The notes under the pieces: generated by a model | What the model was told of the DNA's origin: nothing | Seen by the model: only the letters and a program-made list of their open reading frames with translations | Database searches by the model: none | From: Spartinivicinus ruber | Lineage (GTDB): Bacteria > Pseudomonadota > Gammaproteobacteria > Pseudomonadales > Zooshikellaceae | Assembly (NCBI RefSeq): GCF_011009015.1 | Contig: NZ_CP048878.1 | Coordinates: 4,432,354 to 4,496,353 of the forward strand | Reading direction: 5' to 3' | Length of the DNA: 64,000 bases | Position numbers and translations under genes: made by a program | Part shown: piece after piece, positions 7,785 to 16,209 of the stretch | How the letters are laid out: each line of letters begins with the position of its first letter | Position numbering within the stretch: the stretch's first letter is position 1

Positions 7785-8958
7785 TAATCAGCATATTCAT
7801 GGGGGTTAAATAAATATCACCGCCCTCCCTTGGGTCTAAATCTTCCAGTGCCCGAATTTCATTGGGGGATAAGGAGCCGGTTTGTTGCAGCTTGGTGTAA
7901 AACTCAGCACGGGATTTCATATCCCCTCGCAACAGGCTATTCACATTAAACTTGGCAAAGTGGCTGGCACGTTTGGCTTCAGGAATTAAACTCACCTGAA
8001 TACGTTGTTCAATCCGGGTTAAATACGGCACCAGTGCATTGACCACAAATTCTTGGGCTTGATGTTCAATATTGGAAAACGTGGCTTTTTCTAAATCACC
8101 CACCATATGGGGTGGCACGCGAAATAATCCACAAATTTCCGAACGTTGGTATTTGCGGGTTTCTAAAAACTGAGCATCATCTGACGTCATGCCCACACTC
8201 ACCCATTTTAAGCCAGCCTCTAAAATCGCGACTTTATGAGCGTTATCTAACCCTTGATATTGATCGTCCCAACTTTGTTTAACACGCTTAACCACATCAT
8301 CCGTTAACTGCTGATCCGTGCTTAAAATGCCCCCAGGACGTGCCCCATTACTGAATAATTTCGAACCGTGTTTTTCCGTGGCTAAACCCAAGCCAATGGC
8401 ATTACGGGCATAGCTAATGGGTGACACACCTTTGATGCCATCAACGGAAAACCCCTTCACATGAAACACTTCATCAGCGGTAAGAATGTCGCGGCTACCA
8501 TTAGCGAAGGTGACATCATAAACCAGGGTGTAATTGTCCAGTAATTTGGGTTCTACGTTATCCGGGTTTAAGGGTAATAGTTCCCGTAGTTCACCCTTTA
8601 CCGTATTTTTATAGGCGTAAAAATTACCGCGCAAACATAAATGGGTAATGCACAACTCCCATAACTCTTGGGACGTCATATAACTGTTCGGCGACAGTTT
8701 AAGTAGGCTATAAAGACGACTCCCAGTGGCTTTTACCCGTTTTTCACCTTGCTGCACAAAATAATTCAGCGGTAACTGGCCAACCGATTCAGCCAATACC
8801 CGAATACAGGAAAACACCGTGCAACAACGCATGGCACTCTCAGGCGTAACCGTGATATTGGTATCGGTTTCATAACCCATGCCTAACGCTTGCAGCAAAG
8901 CATGCGAATCAAATGGGACCGCCTGACTTTTGGTAAACAGTTTTTTAAAAAAACTCAT
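7750..8958 (-). CDS. HK97-family portal protein
   Basis: 402 residues with typical HK97 portal features: CIRVLAESVGQLPLNYF near residue 55, RGNFYAYKNTVKGELRELLP near 110, DEVFHVKGFSVDGIKGVSPI near 165 and FRVPPHMVGDLEKATFSNIEH near 280. It forms the dodecameric ring through which DNA enters and leaves the head. It overlaps the terminase stop by four bases. Confidence 0.94.
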   Translation of the reverse strand: MSFFKKLFTKSQAVPFDSHALLQALGMGYETDTNITVTPESAMRCCTVFSCIRVLAESVGQLPLNYFVQQGEKRVKATGSRLYSLLKLSPNSYMTSQELWELCITHLCLRGNFYAYKNTVKGELRELLPLNPDNVEPKLLDNYTLVYDVTFANGSRDILTADEVFHVKGFSVDGIKGVSPISYARNAIGLGLATEKHGSKLFSNGARPGGILSTDQQLTDDVVKRVKQSWDDQYQGLDNAHKVAILEAGLKWVSVGMTSDDAQFLETRKYQRSEICGLFRVPPHMVGDLEKATFSNIEHQAQEFVVNALVPYLTRIEQRIQVSLIPEAKRASHFAKFNVNSLLRGDMKSRAEFYTKLQQTGSLSPNEIRALEDLDPREGGDIYLTPMNMLINGKEPEKNETH

Positions 8959-10652
8959 AGAAAACGAATGCCGTGGTTTTCGTACACTTTATTTAATGAA
9001 GGATTATCATCGTCGAGCATGGAGCGACCAATACCCATAATTAATGCAACGGCACCATCAATTTTATTATGGGGCTTTTCTTTGCGCGGAAAGATATTTT
9101 CGTTAGCGTCTTCTTTCACCGTGACGTTCGACATCATCCAAGTTAAGATGGGGTTGCCATCGTGGTGAAGTCGCTGCGCTTTTATCGCTGCCTCTAACTC
9201 TTTCATCGCCGGTGAAAAGTTGGAGGTGGTTTGAGGAAATTTAACCGGATTTAAATGGTATTGATCCAGCTCTTGTGCCAGTTGTACCGCGCCCCAAGGG
9301 TCGTGGGGAATTTCCCTGACTTGATGCTGCTCGGATAGTTCTAGAATATCTTGCCTGACTTGGCTGTAATCAATTTCAGCCCCATCAGTTTTCGTTAAAT
9401 AACCCTCGTTTAACCACTGCTGATACGCGGAATGGTTTTTATTATTCTCGTCATAGATCGTGTCTTCCGGTAAATAGTGACGAGAAAAGGCATAATAATG
9501 CTGTTTATCTGCGACTTGACGGGTAAATACCTGCACAAAAGAACAAATATCAATGTGTGATGAAAGGTCAATCGCAAAAACAGCCTCATCCCCTTTAAAA
9601 TCATCAAGGGATAACCCTTTATCACAGCACCGATGCCAATCGACTAAATTAATCCAGGCTTCTCGGGCATTGACCCAAACATTCAGGTGCTTCGTTTTAA
9701 ATGGATTTTGGCGGCTGGCATTGGCAACGGCACTGGCTTGCTGGGATAATAAAAAATCCTCCAATACCGATACATTGTAATTCGGATTGGCTTTGATTAA
9801 TGCTTCCGGTTGGGTCCAGTCGTCGTCTTCATCAATGGTATAAATGAGTCCCCACAGTTCATCATTCGGCACGGAACCGTTAAGGATATTAATCACTTCT
9901 TGTCGTTTATCATAACAAGGCCCAGCAATGTTAAAGCCTGCCGTGGTAATCACAAATAATAATGGCTGTTCCCGCGCTCCCATGCCTGAACGCATGGTGT
10001 CGTATAAATCACTGGTTTGATGCTCGTGGTACTCATCAATTAATGCACAACTCGGTGAAGCACCATCACCCGGGTTACCAATCAACGGTTCAAAGCGGGC
10101 ATGGTCTAATACAATATGCATGTTTTTGGCGTTGACTTGAATGCCCGCATGTTCCTGCAGCTTCGGCCTTTTCTCGACCATGATTTTGGCCGGTCGAAAT
10201 ACTTCCCAGGCTTGTTTTTCAGTGGTGGCACCTGAATACACTTCCGCACCAAACTCACCATCCATGGCAAAGCAATATAAGCCAACGCCTGCCGCCAAAA
10301 TGGACTTGCCGTTTTTACGGGGGACTTCGTAATACACCTCACGATAACGGCGGGTGTGGTCTTTTTTCTTGCACCAGCCAAACGGCACACCAAACGCAAA
10401 ACACTGCCAGGGTTCTAACTGAATATTTTGCTTTTTAGAGGCCCACTTGCCTTTGGTATGCGGCAGTAGCTGAACAAATTTACAAATACGCTCGGCTTTT
10501 TCCTCATCAAAATAATAAGGGAAATCAGGGTCATCAACTTGGGTTAAATCGGTTAAATGGCGCTGACATGCTTGAATAACGTATTGGCAAGCCGGTATAT
10601 CACCAGCGACCACCGCCTTCGCGTAATGTTGAGCGCGCTCGTAATTCATCAT
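8955..10652 (-). CDS. Terminase large subunit
   Basis: 565 residues, the packaging motor. The N-terminal ATPase has a Walker A-like PRKNGKSILAAG (about residues 108-119) and a Walker B with catalytic Glu in ALIDEYHEH (about 200). The C-terminal RNase H-like nuclease domain includes AVFAIDLSSHIDICSFVQVF (about 345). It matches the HK97/YmfN-type large terminases and pairs with the P27-type small subunit encoded just upstream with a four-base overlap. Confidence 0.94.
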   Translation of the reverse strand: MMNYERAQHYAKAVVAGDIPACQYVIQACQRHLTDLTQVDDPDFPYYFDEEKAERICKFVQLLPHTKGKWASKKQNIQLEPWQCFAFGVPFGWCKKKDHTRRYREVYYEVPRKNGKSILAAGVGLYCFAMDGEFGAEVYSGATTEKQAWEVFRPAKIMVEKRPKLQEHAGIQVNAKNMHIVLDHARFEPLIGNPGDGASPSCALIDEYHEHQTSDLYDTMRSGMGAREQPLLFVITTAGFNIAGPCYDKRQEVINILNGSVPNDELWGLIYTIDEDDDWTQPEALIKANPNYNVSVLEDFLLSQQASAVANASRQNPFKTKHLNVWVNAREAWINLVDWHRCCDKGLSLDDFKGDEAVFAIDLSSHIDICSFVQVFTRQVADKQHYYAFSRHYLPEDTIYDENNKNHSAYQQWLNEGYLTKTDGAEIDYSQVRQDILELSEQHQVREIPHDPWGAVQLAQELDQYHLNPVKFPQTTSNFSPAMKELEAAIKAQRLHHDGNPILTWMMSNVTVKEDANENIFPRKEKPHNKIDGAVALIMGIGRSMLDDDNPSLNKVYENHGIRFL

Positions 10653-11101
10653 AAATTAAATTCGTTGGTTTCTTCCGCTGGCTGGCCAACCGCTAATCGA
10701 GCACGACTGGCAGGATCAAGACCCAACTTGGCACCGTAGCTATCCACCTGTTTAATGGATTCGTTCGCCACGGTACAAGCCGGGTTTTTCTTTAAGTTAC
10801 CGTTGTTATCTGTGACCATAATGCCGTGTTGTTCTATCGCTGCTTCAGCGGCACGCCAACGCGCGTATGCCGTACAAAAGATTTCCAGGTTATGAAAATC
10901 GACTTCAGTTAACACACCACTCTTGATTAACTTCGGGGCTAGATAGCCCCACAACTCCGTAGCAGTGGCATCCAACCAGGCAGGCGGGTCAACATTAGTC
11001 AGTGCACCATAACTCGGTTCATCATGATTTAAAGCCCGTTTGCCGGGATTCCCTGCGAGTAACTTCTGCTGGGTGGGCTTTGGTTTTCGACCTCTAGCCA
11101 T
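10649..11101 (-). CDS. Terminase small subunit, P27 family
   Basis: 150 residues: MARGRKPKPTQQKLLAGNPG at the start and YGAKLGLDPASRARLAV near the end are hallmarks of P27-type small terminases, which bind the packaging site and recruit the large subunit. An HNH protein gene lies upstream, as in many HK97-like phages, where the HNH protein is needed for terminase cutting. Confidence 0.92.
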   Translation of the reverse strand: MARGRKPKPTQQKLLAGNPGKRALNHDEPSYGALTNVDPPAWLDATATELWGYLAPKLIKSGVLTEVDFHNLEIFCTAYARWRAAEAAIEQHGIMVTDNNGNLKKNPACTVANESIKQVDSYGAKLGLDPASRARLAVGQPAEETNEFNL

Positions 11102-11262
11102 CGCATGTTGTAATTTTTAATTTCGCGGGAATAAAAAAATTCTTGAAACGCTCGATACCTAGCTACAAGCCCCAGAGATTAACCCCGCCCCTCCCCTTGC
11201 AGGAATTTAATAGCAGGACATTAATCATCTTTAGCGTTGCTTACAAAGGCTCTCAGACAGTC

Positions 11263-11628
11263 TTAGCGACGATAATTTTTTTCTTGATCGGTTTTTTTCT
11301 GGTGGCAAGCACGACAGATAGCCTGTAGATTTTCAAGCGCATCATCACCACCTTGGCTCTTGGGTTTAATGTGGTCAACACTATTCGCAGGTGTATATTT
11401 ATTCATTAATAAACACATTTGGCATAGATAAGTATCACGCTCTAATACCTGCTTTCGCAGTCTTTCCCATGGTTTGCCATAGCCACGCTGGTGGCGGTTG
11501 CCTTTGTTCTTTTGCCATTGAGTCCAGCCTGACGCCTGTTGTTTATGTTGCTCACAATAACCGTGTTTTTCTCGGGTTAAACCATTGCAACCTAATGATC
11601 GACAAGGACGAGGTGTGCGCTTAGGCAT
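11263..11628 (-). CDS. HNH endonuclease next to terminase
   Basis: 121 residues. Cysteine pairs (CRSLGCNG and CEQH near residues 8-28) and an HNH core with CQMCL at about 74, SVDHIKPKSQGG at about 88 and CRACHQKK at about 108. It is placed just before the small terminase gene, the arrangement in which HNH proteins assist cos-end cutting and packaging (known for HK97-type phages). Its start overlaps a short upstream frame (11621-11719). Confidence 0.9.
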   Translation of the reverse strand: MPKRTPRPCRSLGCNGLTREKHGYCEQHKQQASGWTQWQKNKGNRHQRGYGKPWERLRKQVLERDTYLCQMCLLMNKYTPANSVDHIKPKSQGGDDALENLQAICRACHQKKTDQEKNYRR

Positions 11629-11719
11629 GATGTTCTTTAGTGTTGCTATCTACGTCAGTAGTAGTTAGTGAGTAATTAAATAGTGAAGAGACTAAAACGA
11701 CTAATAAGATAAATCGCAT
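11621..11719 (-). CDS. Possible 32-residue hydrophobic peptide overlapping HNH start
   Basis: The frame starts MRFILLVVLVSSLF and ends at a TAA eight bases inside the HNH start. It encodes one hydrophobic segment plus a short polar tail (TDVDSNTKEHHA). The overlap suggests translational coupling to the HNH gene, and AGGT precedes its ATG. It could be a signal-anchored peptide or simply a leader. No homology can be claimed, and such short frames can occur by chance. Confidence 0.35.
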   Translation of the reverse strand: MRFILLVVLVSSLFNYSLTTTDVDSNTKEHHA

Positions 11720-11730
11720 AATAAATACCT

Positions 11731-11754
11731 AAAAAAAAGCCCACCGAAGTGGGC
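11731..11754 (-). terminator. Rho-independent terminator after antirepressor
   Basis: On the minus strand a perfect six-pair GCCCAC/GTGGGC stem with a four-base loop is followed by eight T. It ends the transcript carrying the gene at 11783-12514. Confidence 0.85.
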
Positions 11755-11782
11755 AAGCTTCCTTTTGAGTTTACTGGTTAAA

Positions 11783-12514
11783 TTAATGCACTAATAATGC
11801 TTGATTCAACTGTTTTGCTAGAAATGTTAGTCCTTTTGGGGTAACCCTAACTTGCTCAACTATCTTTTCTGTTCCATCGGAACGGTATACTTCAGTCACT
11901 TTATGTTCTAACAGGCCACGTTGAATTTTATCCTGATACGCTATCCAGTTGGCATTACCGGTCCGGCGATATATCCATTTATTTTCAGATAACCAATTAA
12001 ATAAATCTTTTGGCCTCACTTGTAAGTCTTTAGCTGCATTAGTAATGCACAATGCACCATCGGATTCAGCAATGCGATGATAGGCCTCTGCTTGCGGTTT
12101 CATTACTTCTATTTGCAGGCTTTGTTCTTGTATTTTTTCCATTGATTGAGCCAAGATACCTGCAATTTGTTGTGGATTAGACCAATCAATTTGAGTTAGT
12201 CCATAGCTGCCAGTTTTGCGAATACTTGGCAATACTTCTCCCATTACCCACTCTTCAAACTTTTGAGCCTCTGGAAGTTTAGATTTAACAATTAACCTAA
12301 ATATATCACTTTCCGGAATGATCGCTAACTCTTGAACTCCACTAGTGGTGGGGAGGTAACGTTTCGTTACCCCCTTACAATGACGACCTATTGTAGCGTT
12401 TGGATTGCTATAACCTAATAGTTTTGCAACATCTTTAGCCACAAACCAAGGTTCACCATTTTTGTCGATAACACGAATTGATGAGTGATTAAATTCGAAA
12501 GGAATAATATTCAT
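11783..12514 (-). CDS. Phage antirepressor (Bro-N plus KilAC domains)
   Basis: 243 residues. Residues 1-100 form a Bro-N domain, with RVIDKNGEPWFVAKDVAKLL, IPESDIFRLIVKSKLPEAQ and EEWVMGEVLPSIRKTGSYG. Residues about 130-240 form the KilAC/ANT domain (LQVRPKDLFNWLSENKWIYR, VTPKGLTFLAKQL). Such proteins counter phage repressors or regulate lysis choice. It stands alone between two minus-strand terminators, between the lysis and packaging modules, so it is probably a separately controlled gene. Confidence 0.9.
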   Translation of the reverse strand: MNIIPFEFNHSSIRVIDKNGEPWFVAKDVAKLLGYSNPNATIGRHCKGVTKRYLPTTSGVQELAIIPESDIFRLIVKSKLPEAQKFEEWVMGEVLPSIRKTGSYGLTQIDWSNPQQIAGILAQSMEKIQEQSLQIEVMKPQAEAYHRIAESDGALCITNAAKDLQVRPKDLFNWLSENKWIYRRTGNANWIAYQDKIQRGLLEHKVTEVYRSDGTEKIVEQVRVTPKGLTFLAKQLNQALLVH

Positions 12515-12538
12515 AAATTACCTATCTTCTTTGTTGTT

Positions 12539-12578
12539 TTAAAAAAAAACCACAGGGCGTGGGCAAAGGTTGGTGGTT
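12539..12578 (-). terminator. Probable terminator after lysis cassette
   Basis: On the minus strand AACCAC pairs with GTGGTT around a 19-base loop, followed by a long T-run. The long loop makes it weaker than the others, but it falls exactly at the end of the lysis genes. Confidence 0.55.
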
Positions 12579-12584
12579 AGCTAT

Positions 12585-12806
12585 TTACTCTTTATCAGGT
12601 GATGATGCACCACCATACATTTCCCGATAAAAACGTTCTGTTTCACGCCTATCTTGTCGATGCTTATAAATCCAATTAACCACAACGGTAGTTGTAGTGA
12701 GAATAACACCGATGATTACACCCCAGTCTTTGACTGTCATACCTGCAATTACGGTTGCTGCACTTGCAACATAAGGGGCATTAGAAATGATTTTTTCAGT
12801 CACCAT
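12585..12806 (-). CDS. Small membrane protein of the lysis cassette
   Basis: 73 residues with one or two hydrophobic segments (about residues 8-24 and 28-46: KDWGVIIGVILTTTTVVVNW), then a basic, charged tail. It is last in the lysis cassette after the holin and is nearly identical to the prophage B protein at 58087-58305. Phage-encoded small proteins of this shape act as holins or antiholins. The class cannot be fixed from sequence alone. Confidence 0.65.
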   Translation of the reverse strand: MVTEKIISNAPYVASAATVIAGMTVKDWGVIIGVILTTTTVVVNWIYKHRQDRRETERFYREMYGGASSPDKE

Positions 12807-12826
12807 TGGACTAACCGTGTTGTCAG

Positions 12827-13219
12827 TTACTTTCCAAATCGTTTTGTTAAATACTGAACTAACACACTACGCAGTATTCTTCTAAATCCAAAGGTATCAA
12901 TAAATACAAGGGCTAAGGCGTATAAGTACCATTCAGGCACACTGGCTTTTAAAGCATCAAAACCATCCTGAATATAAATGCTCATACCAGGTACAAAGCA
13001 AATGACTAGCGGGAACACCGTAATAATCAACAAAAAGTCATCTTTCCAGCCACGCGACTGAATGCTTATCGAATCAAGCTCTGAGGCACTGATATTACCT
13101 TGCTGTATTTCGTCTAATTGCTTTTGGTGAATGGCTTGTTTTAGTTCGGCTTTGTGTTGTTTGTTGGTTAAATAGGATTGAAATAAACTACTAACGGCTG
13201 TGACGATAGTGGCTATCAT
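12827..13219 (-). CDS. Holin, three-TM GTA type
   Basis: 130 residues. The N-terminal half is amphipathic helix (residues 1-55). The C-terminal half has the pattern of GTA_holin_3TM proteins, with WKDDFLLIITVFPLVICFVPG and EWYLYALALVFIDTFGFRR. It would permeabilise the inner membrane for the amidase. It differs from the B copy (58326-58718) at only a handful of residues, which points to recent exchange between the prophages. Confidence 0.8.
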   Translation of the reverse strand: MIATIVTAVSSLFQSYLTNKQHKAELKQAIHQKQLDEIQQGNISASELDSISIQSRGWKDDFLLIITVFPLVICFVPGMSIYIQDGFDALKASVPEWYLYALALVFIDTFGFRRILRSVLVQYLTKRFGK

Positions 13220-13361
13220 TTGGTTTGCACTTTCTATTTAAGTAGTCTTGGGAATACTTACTGCGTTGGTAATTACAGTAAACTAATAAACCAAGGGCAG
13301 GTAATGCAATGCCAATAAAGGCAGCTGCAAGAATGATGAAAAAGCTAATCGTTAATTCCAT
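13191..13361 (-). CDS. Small lysis-cassette protein with one TM segment
   Basis: 56 residues starting MELTISFFIILAAAFIG, one membrane anchor (about 5-27), then a basic tail (YLNRKCKPNDSHYRHSR). It overlaps both the amidase end and the holin start. Prophage B has the same gene in the same place (58690-58860), and conservation of the protein across two otherwise different frames supports that it is real. Position and topology suggest a spanin-like or regulatory lysis protein. Confidence 0.6.
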   Translation of the reverse strand: MELTISFFIILAAAFIGIALPALGLLVYCNYQRSKYSQDYLNRKCKPNDSHYRHSR

Positions 13362-13767
13362 TCTGGCTATATTTCCTAATATCCTTAACCGAAATCCACC
13401 ACTCAGGCACATCAAAGTTAGGGCAGGTTTTACCCGAGTCTAAATCACAATGGCCAACCACTTCAGCATCAGGATATTTCAATAGCCAGTCGTCAATTAC
13501 TTTTCCTAAGCTAACTAACTGAGCGGAAGTAATGCAATCACGGCCAATTAAGCATACACCTAAACTGTGTTGATTGTGGTTTTTAACATGTGCGCCAGGC
13601 CAATAGTCAGGGCGTCCATTTTCAACTGTGCCATCACGTTTAATGACTTTGTGATAACCAATGCCGTCCCACCCCCGTTCTTTATGCCATCGATGGATAT
13701 CCTCAGCTGATATATCTCTATCGTCGGGTGTATCAGAACAATGAACAACGAGTTTAGTGATTTTCAT
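13345..13767 (-). CDS. Endolysin: N-acetylmuramoyl-L-alanine amidase
   Basis: 140 residues of the Amidase_2 family (T7 lysozyme/AmpD-like). Zinc ligands are H9 (VVHCSD), H106 (VVGHCDL) and C115 (KTCPNF); Y38 (GYHKVI) and K113 match catalytic residues of T7 lysozyme. It cleaves the bond between muramic acid and the peptide stem. No signal peptide, so it depends on the holin encoded downstream. The B homologue is at 58844-59266. Confidence 0.93.
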   Translation of the reverse strand: MKITKLVVHCSDTPDDRDISAEDIHRWHKERGWDGIGYHKVIKRDGTVENGRPDYWPGAHVKNHNQHSLGVCLIGRDCITSAQLVSLGKVIDDWLLKYPDAEVVGHCDLDSGKTCPNFDVPEWWISVKDIRKYSQNGIND

Positions 13768-13769
13768 AG

Positions 13770-13943
13770 TTAAAAAGAATTAACTTGCTCTAAAGCGGAT
13801 TTAGGGAATACGTCTTTATGTGGGGTAGCGCCATCAAACCAACGACATTCGACAGCTGAAGTGTTTACATTAATAACAGTCATCACCGGTCCGCCTGATT
13901 TTAATCTAACAAGCGAGCCAGCATATAAGCTAGTAGTGTCCAT
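13770..13943 (-). CDS. YodC-like (DUF2158) small protein
   Basis: Starting at the ATG at 13943 gives 57 residues: MDTTSLYAGSLVRLKSGGPV, then MTVINV and ECRWFDG, the DUF2158/YodC signature of a small SH3-like barrel. It is the first gene behind the late promoter and terminator, directly before the endolysin. Function in phages is unknown. A longer frame reaching 14018 runs into the terminator and is not favoured. Confidence 0.75.
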   Translation of the reverse strand: MDTTSLYAGSLVRLKSGGPVMTVINVNTSAVECRWFDGATPHKDVFPKSALEQVNSF

Positions 13944-13979
13944 AGTGATATCTAGTAGGGAAATGGTTTTCTGCAGGCA

Positions 13980-14008
13980 TAAAAAAAGCCCCATCGAATG
14001 ATAGGGCT
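13980..14008 (-). terminator. Late-operon terminator (tR'-like) between Q and lysis genes
   Basis: On the minus strand AGCCCTATC pairs with GATGGGGCT (one G-U pair) around a short loop, followed by seven T. It lies between the late promoter (14073-14101) and the lysis genes, as lambda tR' lies just after pR', and is the likely target of the antiterminator encoded immediately upstream. Confidence 0.8.
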
Positions 14009-14072
14009 TTCTTCTCAAGACTTTCTATACTCGAATGAATTTTGATTAGACGCAAAAATACATTCTGGAAAA

Positions 14073-14101
14073 ATAGTACACAATTCACCGACCTCTGTCA
14101 A
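14073..14101 (-). promoter_or_regulatory. Late promoter (pR'-like)
   Basis: On the minus strand TTGACA (14101-14096), 17 bases, then TACTAT (14078-14073). It overlaps the last codons of the Q-like gene and would make a leader of about 85 nt ending at the hairpin at 13980-14008. The same arrangement occurs in prophage B. Confidence 0.75.
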
Positions 14102-14676
14102 AGGGATTTTTTATTTTTTTCCAAATATTCACTTAAATGAAAAATAATTTGAGCATGCCATTTATGAACTTGCTTTAAGCATACTTCATAACGTGCATAC
14201 CAACGTTCACGCCAGCACTTTTCAAATATACCGCAAAACTCTGCTTGCTTCATTTTAGTTAGTGGTCTTTTGCCATCATTACAATTGCACTTTCTGAATT
14301 TATTAGATCGTTTGTCAATGCCTGTTCCTTTACATACATCACATAGGTTTTCGAATACTATTTCGTTAATCATTAATCGGGCAAATTGCTTAAAGAACAT
14401 TAAGGAGCGCTTTTTGTCATTTGGCCATGGTTCGCGCCATTTTTCCCTCACCCCCACACGAATTACATATTCCTGCACCAATCTATCCAATTCATGCAAC
14501 ACAGTCTTATCACCTGCATACTTTAACAGCCCTAATAAGTACGCCTCTCGTGGTAGGTTGCCCATACCCAATGCACCGGCAACATCTTCAGCGGTTAATT
14601 GGGGAGTACCTCCAGCTACACCTTCATAATTGATACTGCCATGGGCTAATAATGCCATTACGTTTGCATTTACCAT
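14098..14676 (-). CDS. Q: Antitermination protein Q-like
   Basis: 192 residues. A zinc-finger-like segment CDVCKGTG...KCNCNDGK (C112, C115, C130, C132) is typical of Q-type late antiterminators, with helical regions on either side. A clear ribosome site (AAGGAG) precedes the ATG. It is followed at once by a strong promoter and a terminator, the layout of lambda Q, pR' and tR'. It would load on RNA polymerase at the late promoter and allow transcription of lysis and structural genes. Confidence 0.85.
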   Translation of the reverse strand: MVNANVMALLAHGSINYEGVAGGTPQLTAEDVAGALGMGNLPREAYLLGLLKYAGDKTVLHELDRLVQEYVIRVGVREKWREPWPNDKKRSLMFFKQFARLMINEIVFENLCDVCKGTGIDKRSNKFRKCNCNDGKRPLTKMKQAEFCGIFEKCWRERWYARYEVCLKQVHKWHAQIIFHLSEYLEKNKKSL

Positions 14677-14915
14677 ACTTCACTCCTTCAAGGGTTTATT
14701 CGTTCTTACTAATATGGTCTTAGCCTCTCTAGCACGATAAGTAGCGGCAAATTGGAGGCTTTATTCTTGTTGTTGGTTTTCTTGATTTATGCTTGTTGAT
14801 TTGGTGTTAGCCGCTCTAATTCAGGTATTAGCAGCTGATTTAGGCTTAATACGTTGTACTTAGTTTATTGTGTGTTCCACCCCCTAATTCGGTCTCAGGC
14901 TGTCTAGCACGCCTA
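14677..14915. other. Intergenic stretch, nothing recognised
   Basis: Between two minus-strand genes. No coding frame, tRNA or convincing terminator seen. Confidence 0.5.
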
Positions 14916-15233
14916 CTAGGAACTAGCAGACAACAGCTTTTGTATCAGTTCTACCGCTCGGCCACTGTGGATTAGCTCGCTGTTGCAGCGGTAGATGTTC
15001 CAGCCGAGGCTCATTGCTTCGTGGTATTTCTCCATATCGCTGGCAAAGCCTTTACCCCGGTTGTGCCTTCCGTTTACCCATCCGCCTCCTTCTACCTCTA
15101 CTGCTAACTTTTTATCTGGCCAAGCAAAGTCAAAGCGCCACTTTCTTGTGGGATGGAACTTGTATTCGCTTACTGGCATGGGGAGCTTGTGGGCTTTTAA
15201 GTAAAGTTCTAAGGTTAACTCCAATTGACTCAT
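14916..15233 (-). CDS. PD-(D/E)XK endonuclease-like protein
   Basis: 105 residues with a nuclease core: FHPTRKWRFDFAWPDKKLAV (Asp in FDF), then EVEGGGW (Glu of the ExE/ExK site). The rest matches small phage nucleases that take the place of RusA-type Holliday junction resolvases before Q. Prophage B has a different nuclease, VRR-NUC type, at the equivalent place. Cuts recombination or replication intermediates, by analogy. Confidence 0.75.
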   Translation of the reverse strand: MSQLELTLELYLKAHKLPMPVSEYKFHPTRKWRFDFAWPDKKLAVEVEGGGWVNGRHNRGKGFASDMEKYHEAMSLGWNIYRCNSELIHSGRAVELIQKLLSASS

Positions 15234-15408
15234 ATCAAACCCTGGGTTGTTTTATGACTTACCATTCATTTATTGTTAGCCAAGTAGACTTCACATGTTG
15301 TATTGTCTGGCTCGATTTGTATAAGACACTTAAAGCCATTCGTTATGGTGCATTGCCTCAGCCTTCCTTCTGTTCGTCCGTACTTTTTTGCTGAGGTAAT
15401 GCTTTTTT

Positions 15409-15672
15409 TTAACATCGCTCTATCGAATGACCACATAACTGGCTTAGTTTTAAATACACCTCATACATAGCTTGAGCTTCATTATCTGGTTCACTGCGGG
15501 TATGCCATTCAACTACTCCATCTAGGCTGTATGTGTTGCCTTTTCCGTCTTCCCATACCCACTGACCGGGCTTTACGTTTATTGCAGTTTTACTGACTGC
15601 AGGTTTGGCTAACTGCTTGAACATTGATTTTGGAAACTGCTGTTTTATGAGTGGCAAGTTGATGCTTGTCAT
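15409..15672 (-). CDS. Unrecognised phage protein
   Basis: 87 residues if started at the ATG at 15672, which follows AAGGGA and overlaps the stop of the upstream Ref-like gene (ATGA). A mixed sequence with a short strand-rich centre (PGQWVWEDGKGNTYSLDGVV). No family recognised. It is part of the minus-strand middle operon between replication and Q, so perhaps involved in recombination or regulation. Confidence 0.55.
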   Translation of the reverse strand: MTSINLPLIKQQFPKSMFKQLAKPAVSKTAINVKPGQWVWEDGKGNTYSLDGVVEWHTRSEPDNEAQAMYEVYLKLSQLCGHSIERC

Positions 15673-16031
15673 TTTGTTTCCCTTATCCAAGTTTTTAATC
15701 CTTCTGGTAGAGGACAGTGGTTTTTAGCAAGTAGGTGTAAGCATTCGATGTACAGCTGGTGTTGGGTACCGTAGCGTTTTTCAAATCGGGTTTTGTATGG
15801 GTGAATTGCCCAGCCTTTTAATATGTTATGGCCGGTGCCGTCTTGGTGGTGTCCAGCACATAGAGGCAATACATACCAATGAGCGTGGTCTTTTGTTCTG
15901 CCATCTATGTGGTGGATTGATACCCAGTTGTTGTGGCAACCAGCTTTTCTACATGCAATACAGCCGACGTGTTCTGCCAAGGCATCATGAAATAGCTTTT
16001 GTTCTTTGGTTACTGTACGTCCAGATAGCAA
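15669..16031 (-). CDS. Ref-like HNH nuclease
   Basis: 120 residues. The HNH-type core has CIACRKAGC (about residues 24-32), IHHIDGRTKDHAHWYVLPLC (about 49-68) and AGHHQ, then FEKRYGTQHQLY. This is the pattern of phage P1 Ref (RecA-dependent nuclease) and related phage proteins. Ref cleaves DNA where RecA filaments form. The start is TTG behind AGGAG. It belongs to the same operon as the preceding small gene. Confidence 0.8.
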   Translation of the reverse strand: MLSGRTVTKEQKLFHDALAEHVGCIACRKAGCHNNWVSIHHIDGRTKDHAHWYVLPLCAGHHQDGTGHNILKGWAIHPYKTRFEKRYGTQHQLYIECLHLLAKNHCPLPEGLKTWIRETK

Positions 16032-16148
16032 TTTGTTGCTCCTGAATCTAAATTGAAAAAATAAACTGGTTTAAAACCGAGGAATTAGATTAATTATGAA
16101 GGGAAAAAAGAGTTGTGTTTAGGTGCAACGTTGCACTTTCGTAATTTT

Positions 16149-16175
16149 TTAAGCGAACTGTTTTAGTTCGCTTAA
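16149..16175. terminator. Perfect 11-bp hairpin, terminator-like
   Basis: TTAAGCGAACT and AGTTCGCTTAA around a five-base loop. The T-rich tail (ATTATTTTTT) is on the plus-strand side, although the neighbouring genes are on the minus strand. It lies just after the NIPSNAP gene and may end that cassette. Confidence 0.55.
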
Positions 16176-16209
16176 ATTATTTTTTGCAACAACTATCAAA
16201 AGACTGTAT

